6,187 nt of DNA from Bryobacteraceae bacterium (GTDB taxonomy: Bacteria > Acidobacteriota > Terriglobia > Bryobacterales > Bryobacteraceae), in the NCBI GenBank assembly GCA_030039005.1, contig JASHQT010000204.1, positions 1 through 6,187 on the forward strand, written 5' to 3'. Under the pieces are notes generated by a model. The model worked only from the letters and a program-made list of their open reading frames with translations. It was not told the DNA's origin and ran no database searches. Positions 1-5,693 of the stretch are shown piece after piece. Numbering within the stretch: the first letter of the stretch is position 1; each line of letters begins with the position of its first letter. Made by a program: the position numbers and the translations under genes.

Positions 1-512
1 TCGCCAGCGATTCGCGGCGCCATGGTGATGGTGTATTCGTCTTGCGAAAACGCGACCCGCGCCTCCCACACCGGCTTTCCGGTCTCGGCGTTCAACGCCT
101 GCAATCGCCCATCGATTACCGGCGCGAGGATCAATCCCTTATAGATTGCGATGCCGCGGTTCACCACGCCGCAGCAGATGCTGTTCCGCACGGCCGCCTG
201 GTTCACTTCCGGGTCCCAGCGCCAGCGCTCCTTGCCCGTACGCGCATCCACGGCGAACACCACGCTCCAGTTCGTGATGCCGTAGATGGCGCCGTTCGCG
301 ACCAACGGGGTCGCTTCCTGGCCGCCGCCACCGGCGCCCAATTCGTAGGACCACTGCAGGCCCAGCCGATTCACGTTGCCGGAATTGATCTGATTGAGCG
401 GGCTATAGCGCGTCTCACCCTGCGTGAGGCCGTAAGTTGTCCAATCGGAATTTCGCTGCGCAAGCAGCGTACACGCAGTCAACAGCAGAAGGAGCGATGC
501 TCGGGCCATCAT
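1..512 (-). CDS. PQQ-dependent alcohol dehydrogenase, N-terminal 170 residues (cut by window edge)
   Basis: Quinoprotein that oxidises alcohols or related substrates in the periplasm and passes electrons to a cytochrome c. Visible: an N-terminal hydrophobic stretch (about residues 5-18, ending LLAQ); the family opening pattern W-TTYG--QGETRYSPL-QIN--NV-RLGLQWSYELG (about 24-59); the beta-propeller strand GQEATPL; and adjacent cysteines in ICCGVVNRG (Cys113-Cys114), the vicinal disulfide typical of methanol/ethanol-type quinoproteins. The last residues seen, TMAPRIAG, fall where the PQQ-binding part of the propeller continues. The family is usually about 550-700 aa, so most of it, including the catalytic Asp and any C-terminal cytochrome domain, lies outside. 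Two ATGs are in tandem (512 and 509) with no clear Shine-Dalgarno. LTAC at 11-14 could be a lipobox, but simple Sec cleavage after LLAQ is equally possible. It lies 81 bp after the haem-protein gene on the same strand, with a hairpin repeat between them. The family is secure; the substrate is unknown. Confidence 0.9.
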   Translation of the reverse strand, partial: MMARASLLLLLTACTLLAQRNSDWTTYGLTQGETRYSPLNQINSGNVNRLGLQWSYELGAGGGGQEATPLVANGAIYGITNWSVVFAVDARTGKERWRWDPEVNQAAVRNSICCGVVNRGIAIYKGLILAPVIDGRLQALNAETGKPVWEARVAFSQDEYTITMAPRIAG

Positions 513-533
513 GGTTGCCCAAGATATCAAACC

Positions 534-592
534 CGTGCCTGGCCCGCCAATTGCCAATCCCGGAGGCGAGCCGCTTGCGGCGGAGCCGATCC
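534..592 (-). repeat. Intergenic hairpin repeat, copy A
   Basis: Read on the minus strand, this element starts one base after the TAG stop of the haem-protein gene and ends 21 bases before the dehydrogenase start. It matches 2681-2740 in collinear blocks. In plus-strand order these are CGTGCC, GCCAAT, GCCA, CCCGGAGG, GAGCCGC, GCGGCG and AGCCGATCC, giving 48 of 61 aligned columns by hand. The core folds as GCCGC-(2 nt)-GCGGC, or as a 4-bp stem with a 4-nt loop, with outer GG/CC and GGA/TCC pairs. There is no U-tract, so it is not a classical intrinsic terminator. It could be a REP-like element, an mRNA-end or attenuation structure between the two genes, or a remnant of a mobile repeat. Confidence 0.7.
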
Positions 593-593
593 C

Positions 594-1895
594 CTAACCG
601 CCTTGAGGCGCCCGCCAATACCCCGGCAAGTCCGCCTTCGTTTCCCGCAGAATCTCGAGAATCGCCTCGCGATCCGCAGCCGATAGCCGGGCGAACCTCG
701 GGCTCGCATCCTTGCCCGTCAGCACGTCGAACAGCTTTCGATAAACCTGCTGCTTGGCGACATCCGGTAGAGCATCGAACGAAGGGTCGTAGATCATGTA
801 GCTGAGCGGATAACGGAACAGGCGCGTCTTCAGATCGAAATCGCGCAGTGAGCGTCCTTGCTGATCGCGCGGCCCGCGCTCGGGAAACGTTTTGGTGAAC
901 GTGGAAACGCCCGCCATGGGGTCCAGCATCTTCGCCTCATCGGCGAAAAGCATATAGGCCACCAGCTCGTTCTCCACGAAATCCAGCCGGTCATGCGATG
1001 CGGCGAGCTTTCCATCAGCCATCGCGATGCGCATCTCCCATCCCAAGCGCGTGATCAAATCCGTCACGCGCGTCTGATGCTCCAGTGTCATCAACGCCAC
1101 CAGATCGCTGGTGTTTGTGAGATACACGGACCGGTCCACCTTAGCCGGCAGACTCGTCAGATTTTGCGTGCCGCGCAGATCCAAGGCGTCCGGCTGATCC
1201 GGATTCGGCGCTACCGCGTTGCCACGATGCTGCAATCCGCCCGACGTCCCGGTGACGTACCAACCGCCCCAGCGCTGATCGAGCGCCGTGCGGCTATCGA
1301 CGATTACCGCCGCGGCTGCAAATCGTGGCGATCCGTCTGGGCCTGGAATCACCGACGTGGCGAGGAGTCCGGGAACGTTCAGCGTGCCCGGAATCAGGTG
1401 GCAGGAGATGCACTGGTCAGTCCGCCGAATGAACTCGGGCTTACCATCCGCTTTATCGCGGTCCAGTGTGTAGAACACCACGCCCTGCTTGGGATCCGTC
1501 CCCACCAGTTCGAATACGTCGCCATCGGGCACGTATCCCACCGCCGCGTTGTCGTTGAAGTACAGCGCGCGCGGATGTTCGGGCGTGATCTTGGGAGCCT
1601 GGAAGCTGGTCTTGGAAAACACCAGCATTTGCGAGTCGATGTTGATCCCGAGGTTCTTTAGCAAACTCGGCAAGTAGCCGAACTTCGGATCGAAGTCCAA
1701 TTTCGTGGCGCCGGAGTTGATCTTTTGCTGCAATCGCTCGATCGCATCATTGGTCGCACCCGTGGGATACTGGATCGCCGCGTGATCGTAAGCGATGTAT
1801 GGATAATCGATGGCGTCGTCGTGTGCCGCCAAGACGAATGCGCCCACGCCCAGCGCGATCGCCGTCCCCGCAAGTACACTCGTCCAGAAATTCAT
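594..1895 (-). CDS. Secreted mono-haem c-type cytochrome-like protein
   Basis: 433 aa from the ATG at 1895. Residues 4-23 form a hydrophobic signal or anchor segment followed by AAHDD, placing the protein in the periplasm. It has one c-type haem site, CISCH, at about 162-166, preceded by a region rich in conserved-looking motifs (YFNDNAAVGYVPDG, about 112-125, and QGVVFYTLDRD). No second CxxCH is present and the distal haem ligand is not obvious. The protein is much longer than simple class I cytochromes, and I do not recognise a named family. Position upstream of, and in line with, a PQQ dehydrogenase gene makes a role in electron transfer from that enzyme plausible, but this is inference. 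Start choice is uncertain. In-frame GTG (1907) and TTG (1916) would add 4 or 7 residues including a lysine, giving a more usual signal-peptide n-region. The ATG has an AGAGG only 2 nt upstream. Expression is probably controlled from the divergent palindrome at 1933-1948. Confidence 0.85.
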   Translation of the reverse strand: MNFWTSVLAGTAIALGVGAFVLAAHDDAIDYPYIAYDHAAIQYPTGATNDAIERLQQKINSGATKLDFDPKFGYLPSLLKNLGINIDSQMLVFSKTSFQAPKITPEHPRALYFNDNAAVGYVPDGDVFELVGTDPKQGVVFYTLDRDKADGKPEFIRRTDQCISCHLIPGTLNVPGLLATSVIPGPDGSPRFAAAAVIVDSRTALDQRWGGWYVTGTSGGLQHRGNAVAPNPDQPDALDLRGTQNLTSLPAKVDRSVYLTNTSDLVALMTLEHQTRVTDLITRLGWEMRIAMADGKLAASHDRLDFVENELVAYMLFADEAKMLDPMAGVSTFTKTFPERGPRDQQGRSLRDFDLKTRLFRYPLSYMIYDPSFDALPDVAKQQVYRKLFDVLTGKDASPRFARLSAADREAILEILRETKADLPGYWRAPQGG

Positions 1896-1905
1896 CGCCT
1901 CTTTC

Positions 1906-1911
1906 ACTGTA
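1906..1911 (-). promoter_or_regulatory. Possible -10 box of the haem-protein promoter
   Basis: TACAGT on the minus strand matches 4 of 6 bases of TATAAT. It would place the transcription start near 1899, putting the centre of the palindrome (1940.5) at about -41.5. That is the standard position for activation by a Crp/Fnr protein overlapping the -35 region, and no good -35 hexamer is seen. The mRNA would then begin only about 4 nt before the ATG at 1895. This is geometry plus a weak box, so it is tentative. Confidence 0.25.
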
Positions 1912-1932
1912 TGCAATTACGCCAGCCCCCGC

Positions 1933-1948
1933 TGTGACTTTGGTCACG
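1933..1948. promoter_or_regulatory. Crp/Fnr-type operator palindrome between divergent genes
   Basis: The site reads TGTGA-CTTTGG-TCACG, matching 9 of the 10 half-site bases of the E. coli CRP consensus TGTGA-N6-TCACA. The inner part GTGAC-TTTG-GTCAC is a perfect inverted repeat. A third half-site, CGTGA, follows at 1950-1954, one base after TCACG. The site sits 38 bp before the haem-protein ATG and 21 bp before the GTG of the adjacent Crp/Fnr regulator. That suits activation to the left and autorepression to the right. The half-site fits the Arg-Glu-x3-Arg recognition helix of that regulator. Confidence 0.7.
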
Positions 1949-1969
1949 GCGTGATACAGCTAATAAACA

Positions 1970-2671
1970 GTGGATAAAACGGCTGCTTTGGCAAGAACGG
2001 CCTTATTCGGCAAGCTTCCGCCCCCAGCGTTGGCGGAGCTCGCTCGCGTGGCCCAGGAGCGCGAGCTGGCGCAAGGCGAAGTGTTGTTCCTGGCCGGCGA
2101 GAAGGCCGCTGGACTCTTTGTGATCGCATCGGGAAGCATTCGAGCTTTCCGCGTGAACGCGCAAGGGCGCGAGCAGACCTTGCATGTCGAGAATGCGGGC
2201 GCGACACTCGCTGAGGTTCCGGTGTTCGACGACGGCACTTACCCCGCTACCGCACTCGCCCAGGAGCCCGCCACCGTCCTGTTTCTCCCCAAGACTGACG
2301 TGCGCCAGTTCATGTTGCGGCACCCCGAGGTCGGGCTCACGGCCTTGAAGTTGATGGCGCAGCGGCTGCGCGGCCATGCCGAATTGGTAGACGCGCTTTC
2401 TCTCCAGCAGGTAGGTCAGCGCATCGCGCGTTTCCTGCTGGACCAATCCACAGCAACCCACGCCGGCAGCTCGCAAGTGGACCTCTCCATCACCAACGAA
2501 GAGCTGGCGCGCCGCGTCGGCTCCGTGCGCGAGGTGGTATCGCGAACGCTCACCCGGCTGGAGCGCGACGGGCTGATCGCACAGGCCGAGGGCGCCAAAC
2601 CGGGTAAGCGCCGCCGCATCCTCATCCCCGATATTGCCGCGCTCGCCCGCTACGCCGGTCAGGAGGAGTAA
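1970..2671 (+). CDS. Crp/Fnr-family transcriptional regulator without cysteines
   Basis: 233 aa. Residues about 8-120 form a cyclic-nucleotide-binding-like beta-roll (LFGKL, GEVLFLAGEKAAGLFVIASG), followed by a long dimer helix (about 118-145) and a winged helix-turn-helix (about 170-220). In the roll, the segment AEVPVFDDGTYPAT (81-94) aligns with the phosphate-binding cassette of CRP. Glu82 is kept, but proline (Pro92) replaces the phosphate-binding arginine, so cAMP binding is unlikely. There is no cysteine at all, which rules out an FNR-type iron-sulfur cluster. The ligand is unknown; haem-based gas sensing as in DNR-like members is one option. The recognition helix REVVSR has R187, E188 and R192 as in CRP, and E188, S191 and R192 as in FNR. 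The start is GTG; no Shine-Dalgarno is visible, so translation may be leaderless. It probably controls itself and the divergent haem-protein gene through the palindrome at 1933-1948. Confidence 0.9.
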   Translation: MDKTAALARTALFGKLPPPALAELARVAQERELAQGEVLFLAGEKAAGLFVIASGSIRAFRVNAQGREQTLHVENAGATLAEVPVFDDGTYPATALAQEPATVLFLPKTDVRQFMLRHPEVGLTALKLMAQRLRGHAELVDALSLQQVGQRIARFLLDQSTATHAGSSQVDLSITNEELARRVGSVREVVSRTLTRLERDGLIAQAEGAKPGKRRRILIPDIAALARYAGQEE

Positions 2672-2680
2672 TTGGCATGA

Positions 2681-2740
2681 GGATCGGCTCGCCGCATTTG
2701 CGGCTCACCTCCGGGGCTGGCGATTGGCTAACACGGCACG
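2681..2740 (+). repeat. Intergenic hairpin repeat, copy B
   Basis: This copy begins 9 bases after the TAA stop of the regulator and reads in the same sense relative to its gene as copy A does to its own. It starts GGATCGGCTCGCCGC, then a loop ATTT, then GCGGCTCACCTCCGG, with a further tail containing GCCA/ATTGGC-type blocks and GGCACG. The stem GCCGC/GCGGC (2691-2695 with 2700-2704) is identical to copy A, whereas the loop differs in length and sequence. Outer pairs GG/CC and GGA/TCC are kept. No T-run follows. The function is unknown. Confidence 0.7.
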
Positions 2741-2755
2741 CACGACTTAGAAGAA

Positions 2756-2768
2756 CGCCGCTCCGGCG
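2756..2768. repeat. Short perfect inverted repeat
   Basis: CGCCG-CTC-CGGCG is a perfect 5-bp stem with a 3-nt loop, 15 bases beyond repeat copy B. It lacks a following T-run. It may be part of the transcript end of the regulator gene or may be chance in GC-rich DNA. The rest of the 2741-2874 stretch holds nothing else I can support beyond the possible promoter at its end. Confidence 0.3.
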
Positions 2769-2840
2769 ATGCTCAAGGAGATTAATTCGCGGCTCCATTC
2801 GGTCGGCTCTCGTCAAAATTGAGCGTGCCTGGTAAGCTAA

Positions 2841-2867
2841 TTGCCGATCCCCCCGCCGTGCTATCGT
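2841..2867 (+). promoter_or_regulatory. Possible promoter of the acyl-CoA operon
   Basis: TTGCCG (2841-2846, 4 of 6 to TTGACA) and TATCGT (2862-2867, 4 of 6 to TATAAT) are separated by 15 bp. A TG lies one base before the -10 box (extended -10). The predicted start of transcription falls at about 2874, next to the TTG start codon at 2875, so the message would be leaderless. The spacer is short and both boxes are imperfect, so confidence is low. Confidence 0.25.
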
Positions 2868-2874
2868 CATCTTC

Positions 2875-4068
2875 TTGGCCCCCGTTCTTCAAGGCATCCG
2901 CGTGCTCGACTTGAGCACCATCGTCGCCGGCCCCACCGCCAGCATGATCCTCTCCGATCTCGGCGCCGAAATCATCAAGGTGGAACGCCCCGCGGGCGAG
3001 GACGGCCGCGCCATGGGTCCGCATCGCGGCGAATGGGGCGCTTATTTCGTCGCGCTCAATCGCGGCAAACGATCCATCGCTCTCGATCTCGCCAAGAGGG
3101 AAGGCCGCGAGGTCGTCCTGCGCCTGGCCTCAGGCTGCGACGTGTTCCTCGAAAATTTTCGCGGCGGTAAGGCAGCGGCGCTCGGCCTCGATGAGCCTGC
3201 CATTCGCGCGCGCAAACCGGACATCATCTATGCATCACTTTCCGCCTACGGCCCCGGCGGTCCGGATTACACCAAGCCCGGTTACGATGCGGTCCTCCAA
3301 GCGCGCACCGGTATCATGGGCGTCACCGGCACGGGCAAAGGCCAGCCCATGCGCACCGGCGTTTCCATCCTCGACATGACCACCGGCGCCTGGATCGCCC
3401 TCGGCATTCTGGCCGCCCTGCTCGAACGCCAGCGTTCCGGCTGCGGCCAGCGCGTCGACGCGTCCCTGTTCCAGACCGGCATCGCATTCATGGCCTATCA
3501 TCTTGTCTACCGGCAATTCACCGGCCGCGATCTCGAGCCGCAAGGCGCGCGCCACAAAGCTTTCGCCCCGTATGGCTCCCTGCCCACTGCCGACGGCCAG
3601 ATCATGATCGGCATATCGAGCGACGCGCAGTTCTGCCGGCTGTGCACGGCACTGGGCCACGACGAATGGGCCGCCGACCCGCGCTTTCGCACCAACACCG
3701 ATCGCGTGGCTAATGTCGATGAGCTCGAAAATCTGCTCGGCGCCGTGCTCCGAACGCAACCCGCGTCGCATTGGGTGGCGCTGCTCGACACGAACGAAAT
3801 CGCCAACGACGCGATCCAGACCGCGGACCAGGTTCTGCACGATCCGCAGGCTGCCGCGCTCGATTTTTTCCAGAAAATCGATTTGACCGGCGACTCCTCC
3901 ATCCTCCTGCCCGCGCTCCCAATCTCGCTGTCGCTCGCGCCGCCCGCTCCGCAAGGCCCTCCGCCGCGTACCGGCGAGCACGGCCGCGCGATCCTGCACG
4001 AAGCAGGCTTCGCCGACCCGGAGATCGACGCGCTGATTCAATCCGGCGCCGTAGGGAAACCGGCATGA
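2875..4068 (+). CDS. Family III CoA-transferase (CaiB/BaiF type)
   Basis: 397 aa, the usual length for the family. It moves CoA between carboxylic acids through an aspartyl-CoA thioester, so it would activate the substrate of this operon using a donor such as succinyl-CoA. Visible: the N-terminal signature GIRVLDLSTIVAGP (about 7-20), DLGAEIIKVERP (28-39), LNRGKRSIALDL (61-72), FLENFRGG (91-98), YGPGGP (125-130), then SILDMTTG with Asp167 as the expected catalytic nucleophile. The GQRVDASL element and the typical C-terminal GEH--AIL-EAGF--PEIDAL ending follow. The start must be the TTG at 2875: the frame is closed by TAA at 2833 and no ATG or GTG lies between, while the family signature begins immediately after. 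There is no Shine-Dalgarno. The 3' end overlaps the next gene as ATGA. The substrate cannot be inferred from this protein alone. Confidence 0.93.
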   Translation: MAPVLQGIRVLDLSTIVAGPTASMILSDLGAEIIKVERPAGEDGRAMGPHRGEWGAYFVALNRGKRSIALDLAKREGREVVLRLASGCDVFLENFRGGKAAALGLDEPAIRARKPDIIYASLSAYGPGGPDYTKPGYDAVLQARTGIMGVTGTGKGQPMRTGVSILDMTTGAWIALGILAALLERQRSGCGQRVDASLFQTGIAFMAYHLVYRQFTGRDLEPQGARHKAFAPYGSLPTADGQIMIGISSDAQFCRLCTALGHDEWAADPRFRTNTDRVANVDELENLLGAVLRTQPASHWVALLDTNEIANDAIQTADQVLHDPQAAALDFFQKIDLTGDSSILLPALPISLSLAPPAPQGPPPRTGEHGRAILHEAGFADPEIDALIQSGAVGKPA

Positions 4069-5225
4069 AAACCCTCACCGAAGAACAGGAATTGATCCTC
4101 CGCACCGTTCGGAACTTCGTCGAAAAAGAAGTGATCCCCGTCGCCTCCGCCATGGAGCATCGCGACGAATATCCGCATGCGCTCGTCGCCCAGATGAAAG
4201 AGATGGGACTGTTCGGCCTCAACATCCCCGAAGAATATGGCGGGTCGGGCCTCGACAGCACGACATTCGCGATGATCTTCGAGGAAATCTCGCGCGGCTG
4301 GCTGGGATTGGCAGGCGTCATCGGCAGCAATTCGGTGATGTGTGACGTCGTCGGACATTTTGGAACAGAAGAACAGAAGAAGCGGTTCCTGCCCGGCATG
4401 GCCACCGGGGAGAAACGCGGCGGCATCTGCCTTACCGAAGCCAATGCCGGCACCGACCTGCAAAACATTTCGACCACCGCCACGCGCTCAGGCGATGTTT
4501 ATCGCGTCAATGGATCCAAAATGTGGATCACCAACGCGCGCCACGGCAACACGTTCCTCTTGCTTGCGAAAACCGATCCCGCCGCGCAGCCGGCGCACCG
4601 TGGCATGACCGCGTTCGTAATTGAAAAAGGCGCTCCCGGCATGACCGTGAGCCGCGACATCGAAAAGCTCGGATACAAGGGCGTGGAAACCTGCGAGCTG
4701 CATTTTTCCGATTTTCCCGTGCCCGTGGAAAATCTCATCGGTGGCGTGGAAGGCCACGGATTCAAGCAAGTGATGACGGGCCTGGAGGCCGAGCGGCTGA
4801 ACGTGGCTGCACGCGGCCTCGGTGTGGCGCGCGCTGCGTTTGAGGAAGCCATCCGTTACGCACAGCGCCGCACCACCTTCGGCAAGCCCATCGCGGAATA
4901 CCAGACCATCCAGAACAAATTGGCCGACATGGCCACGCACATCGAGGCCTCGCGTCTGCTGATCTATTCGGCCTGCGAAAAACGCGATCGCGGTGAGCGC
5001 TGCGACCTGGAAGCCGGCATGGCCAAGCTCTTCGCCACCGAAACCGCCGCCGAAGTCTCGTTCGAAGCCATGCGCATCATGGGCGCCAACGGCTATTCCA
5101 AAGATTTTCCCGTCGAGCGCTATTATCGCGACGCGCCGCTGGTGGTAATCGGCGGCGGGACCAACGAGCTCCAGCGCCTGATTATCGCGCGCAATCTGCT
5201 CAGGAAGTACAAAGAGGATAATTGA
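4065..5225 (+). CDS. Acyl-CoA dehydrogenase with IVD-type catalytic glutamate
   Basis: 386 aa, a standard flavin-dependent acyl-CoA dehydrogenase that introduces the alpha,beta double bond and hands electrons to ETF. Visible: an N-terminal helical domain (GLFGLNIPEEYGGSGL, about 48-63), the flavin/substrate motif LTEANAGTD (123-131, cf. TEPxAGSD), WITNA (154-158), FAD-contacting RRTTFG (268-273) and the C-terminal GANGYSKDFPVERYYRD. At the place of the MCAD-type catalytic Glu (YEGT) the sequence is IGGGTNE, with Gly364. A glutamate instead appears in GLEAERL (Glu243), matching the position used by isovaleryl-CoA dehydrogenase (Glu254 in human IVD) and LCAD. It is therefore probably active, with the IVD/LCAD arrangement. 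The ATG at 4065 is chosen because the family begins there, and AGGGA lies 7 nt upstream. The frame is open further upstream only as an antisense-free overlap inside the CoA-transferase gene. It overlaps its neighbours by 4 nt on each side. The pairing with MaoC recalls the mycobacterial FadE19-Rv2499c pair, but substrate identity is not established. Confidence 0.93.
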   Translation: MKTLTEEQELILRTVRNFVEKEVIPVASAMEHRDEYPHALVAQMKEMGLFGLNIPEEYGGSGLDSTTFAMIFEEISRGWLGLAGVIGSNSVMCDVVGHFGTEEQKKRFLPGMATGEKRGGICLTEANAGTDLQNISTTATRSGDVYRVNGSKMWITNARHGNTFLLLAKTDPAAQPAHRGMTAFVIEKGAPGMTVSRDIEKLGYKGVETCELHFSDFPVPVENLIGGVEGHGFKQVMTGLEAERLNVAARGLGVARAAFEEAIRYAQRRTTFGKPIAEYQTIQNKLADMATHIEASRLLIYSACEKRDRGERCDLEAGMAKLFATETAAEVSFEAMRIMGANGYSKDFPVERYYRDAPLVVIGGGTNELQRLIIARNLLRKYKEDN

Positions 5226-5686
5226 TCGTGGAATTCGGCCGCTATTACGAGGATTTCGAAATCGGCATAATTTACAGGCACTGGCCCGGGCGCACCATCG
5301 CCGAATACGACAATACGCTTTTTGCGCTACTTTCGATGAACCAGAACCCGCTGTTCATCGATGACAACTACGCGCGTTCACAGCCCCTCGGCCACCGGCC
5401 CGTGCTCGACACCCTGATCTTCAGCCTCACGGTCGGCATGAGCGTTTCCGACACCAGCGGCAAAACCATCGCCAATTTGGGCTATGAAAGCGTGGTATTC
5501 GAGCGGCCCATGTTCCCCGGCGATTCGCTGTATGCTGATTCAGAAGTGCTCGAAAAACGCGAGTCGCAATCCAAACCCGACCGCGGCATCGTCGCGGTGG
5601 AAACGCGCGCGTTCAATCAAAACCACGAGCGCGTGCTGGTGCTGCGCCGCCGCTTTCTCGCGCCCAAGCGCCCCGCGACCGGATAG
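5222..5686 (+). CDS. MaoC-family hot-dog hydratase (mesaconyl/itaconyl-CoA hydratase-like)
   Basis: 154 aa, a single hot-dog domain predicted to add water to the enoyl-CoA made by the preceding dehydrogenase. Visible: GRYYEDFEIG (6-15), YRHWPGRTI (18-26), EYDNTLFALL (28-37), MNQNPLFIDDNYA (39-51), SVSDTSGKTIANLG (75-88), and FPGDSLYADSEV (98-109). The YRHWPGRT and TMN-type pattern places it with the subgroup that includes mesaconyl-CoA and itaconyl-CoA hydratases rather than PhaJ. In the (R)-hydratase motif GDxNPLH, this protein has Asn40 for the catalytic Asp and Phe45 for the catalytic His. Start is TTG at 5222, overlapping the TGA of the dehydrogenase, with AAGAGG 4 nt upstream. GTG at 5228 is an equally plausible start, better spaced from that Shine-Dalgarno, and would shorten the protein by 2 residues. 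It is translationally coupled to its neighbours. Confidence 0.88.
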   Translation: MIVEFGRYYEDFEIGIIYRHWPGRTIAEYDNTLFALLSMNQNPLFIDDNYARSQPLGHRPVLDTLIFSLTVGMSVSDTSGKTIANLGYESVVFERPMFPGDSLYADSEVLEKRESQSKPDRGIVAVETRAFNQNHERVLVLRRRFLAPKRPATG

Positions 5687-5693
5687 CTAAGCC

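Noticed and set aside
42..686. Open frame on the plus strand across the dehydrogenase start
   Set aside because: It overlaps the clear quinoprotein on the minus strand and crosses the repeat; its translation is Arg-rich and featureless.
858..1661. Long open frame antisense to the haem-protein gene (267 codons)
   Set aside because: Composition is Arg/His-rich with no recognisable domain; the minus strand has a clear CxxCH protein with a signal segment. A shadow of GC-rich coding.
1913..1937. Possible third copy of the intergenic repeat (shares CGCCAGCCCC with copy B, with GCAAT before and GTGA after)
   Set aside because: A single 10-base match is expected about once by chance in a GC-rich window this size, and the hairpin core GCCGC/GCGGC and AGCCGATCC end are absent.
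1970..2671. Regulator as a true FNR oxygen sensor or cAMP receptor
   Set aside because: No cysteine for an iron-sulfur cluster, and proline replaces the cAMP-phosphate arginine.
2691..2704. Intrinsic terminator for the regulator gene
   Set aside because: The stem is only 5 bp with internal mismatches and no T-run follows.
2769..2822. 17-codon frame starting ATG CTC AAG in the intergenic region
   Set aside because: Too short, no ribosome binding site, no homology that I recognise.
2843..2850. GCCGATCC, identical to the end of the repeat
   Set aside because: Only 8 bases, with no other repeat block beside it.
3235..4041. Long open frame antisense to the CoA-transferase gene (268 codons)
   Set aside because: No family features; the opposite strand encodes an unmistakable family III CoA-transferase.
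3771..4064. Upstream extension of the acyl-CoA dehydrogenase frame by 98 codons
   Set aside because: The extension lies in another frame of the CoA-transferase, is Arg/Pro/Ala-rich, and the family begins at the ATG at 4065.
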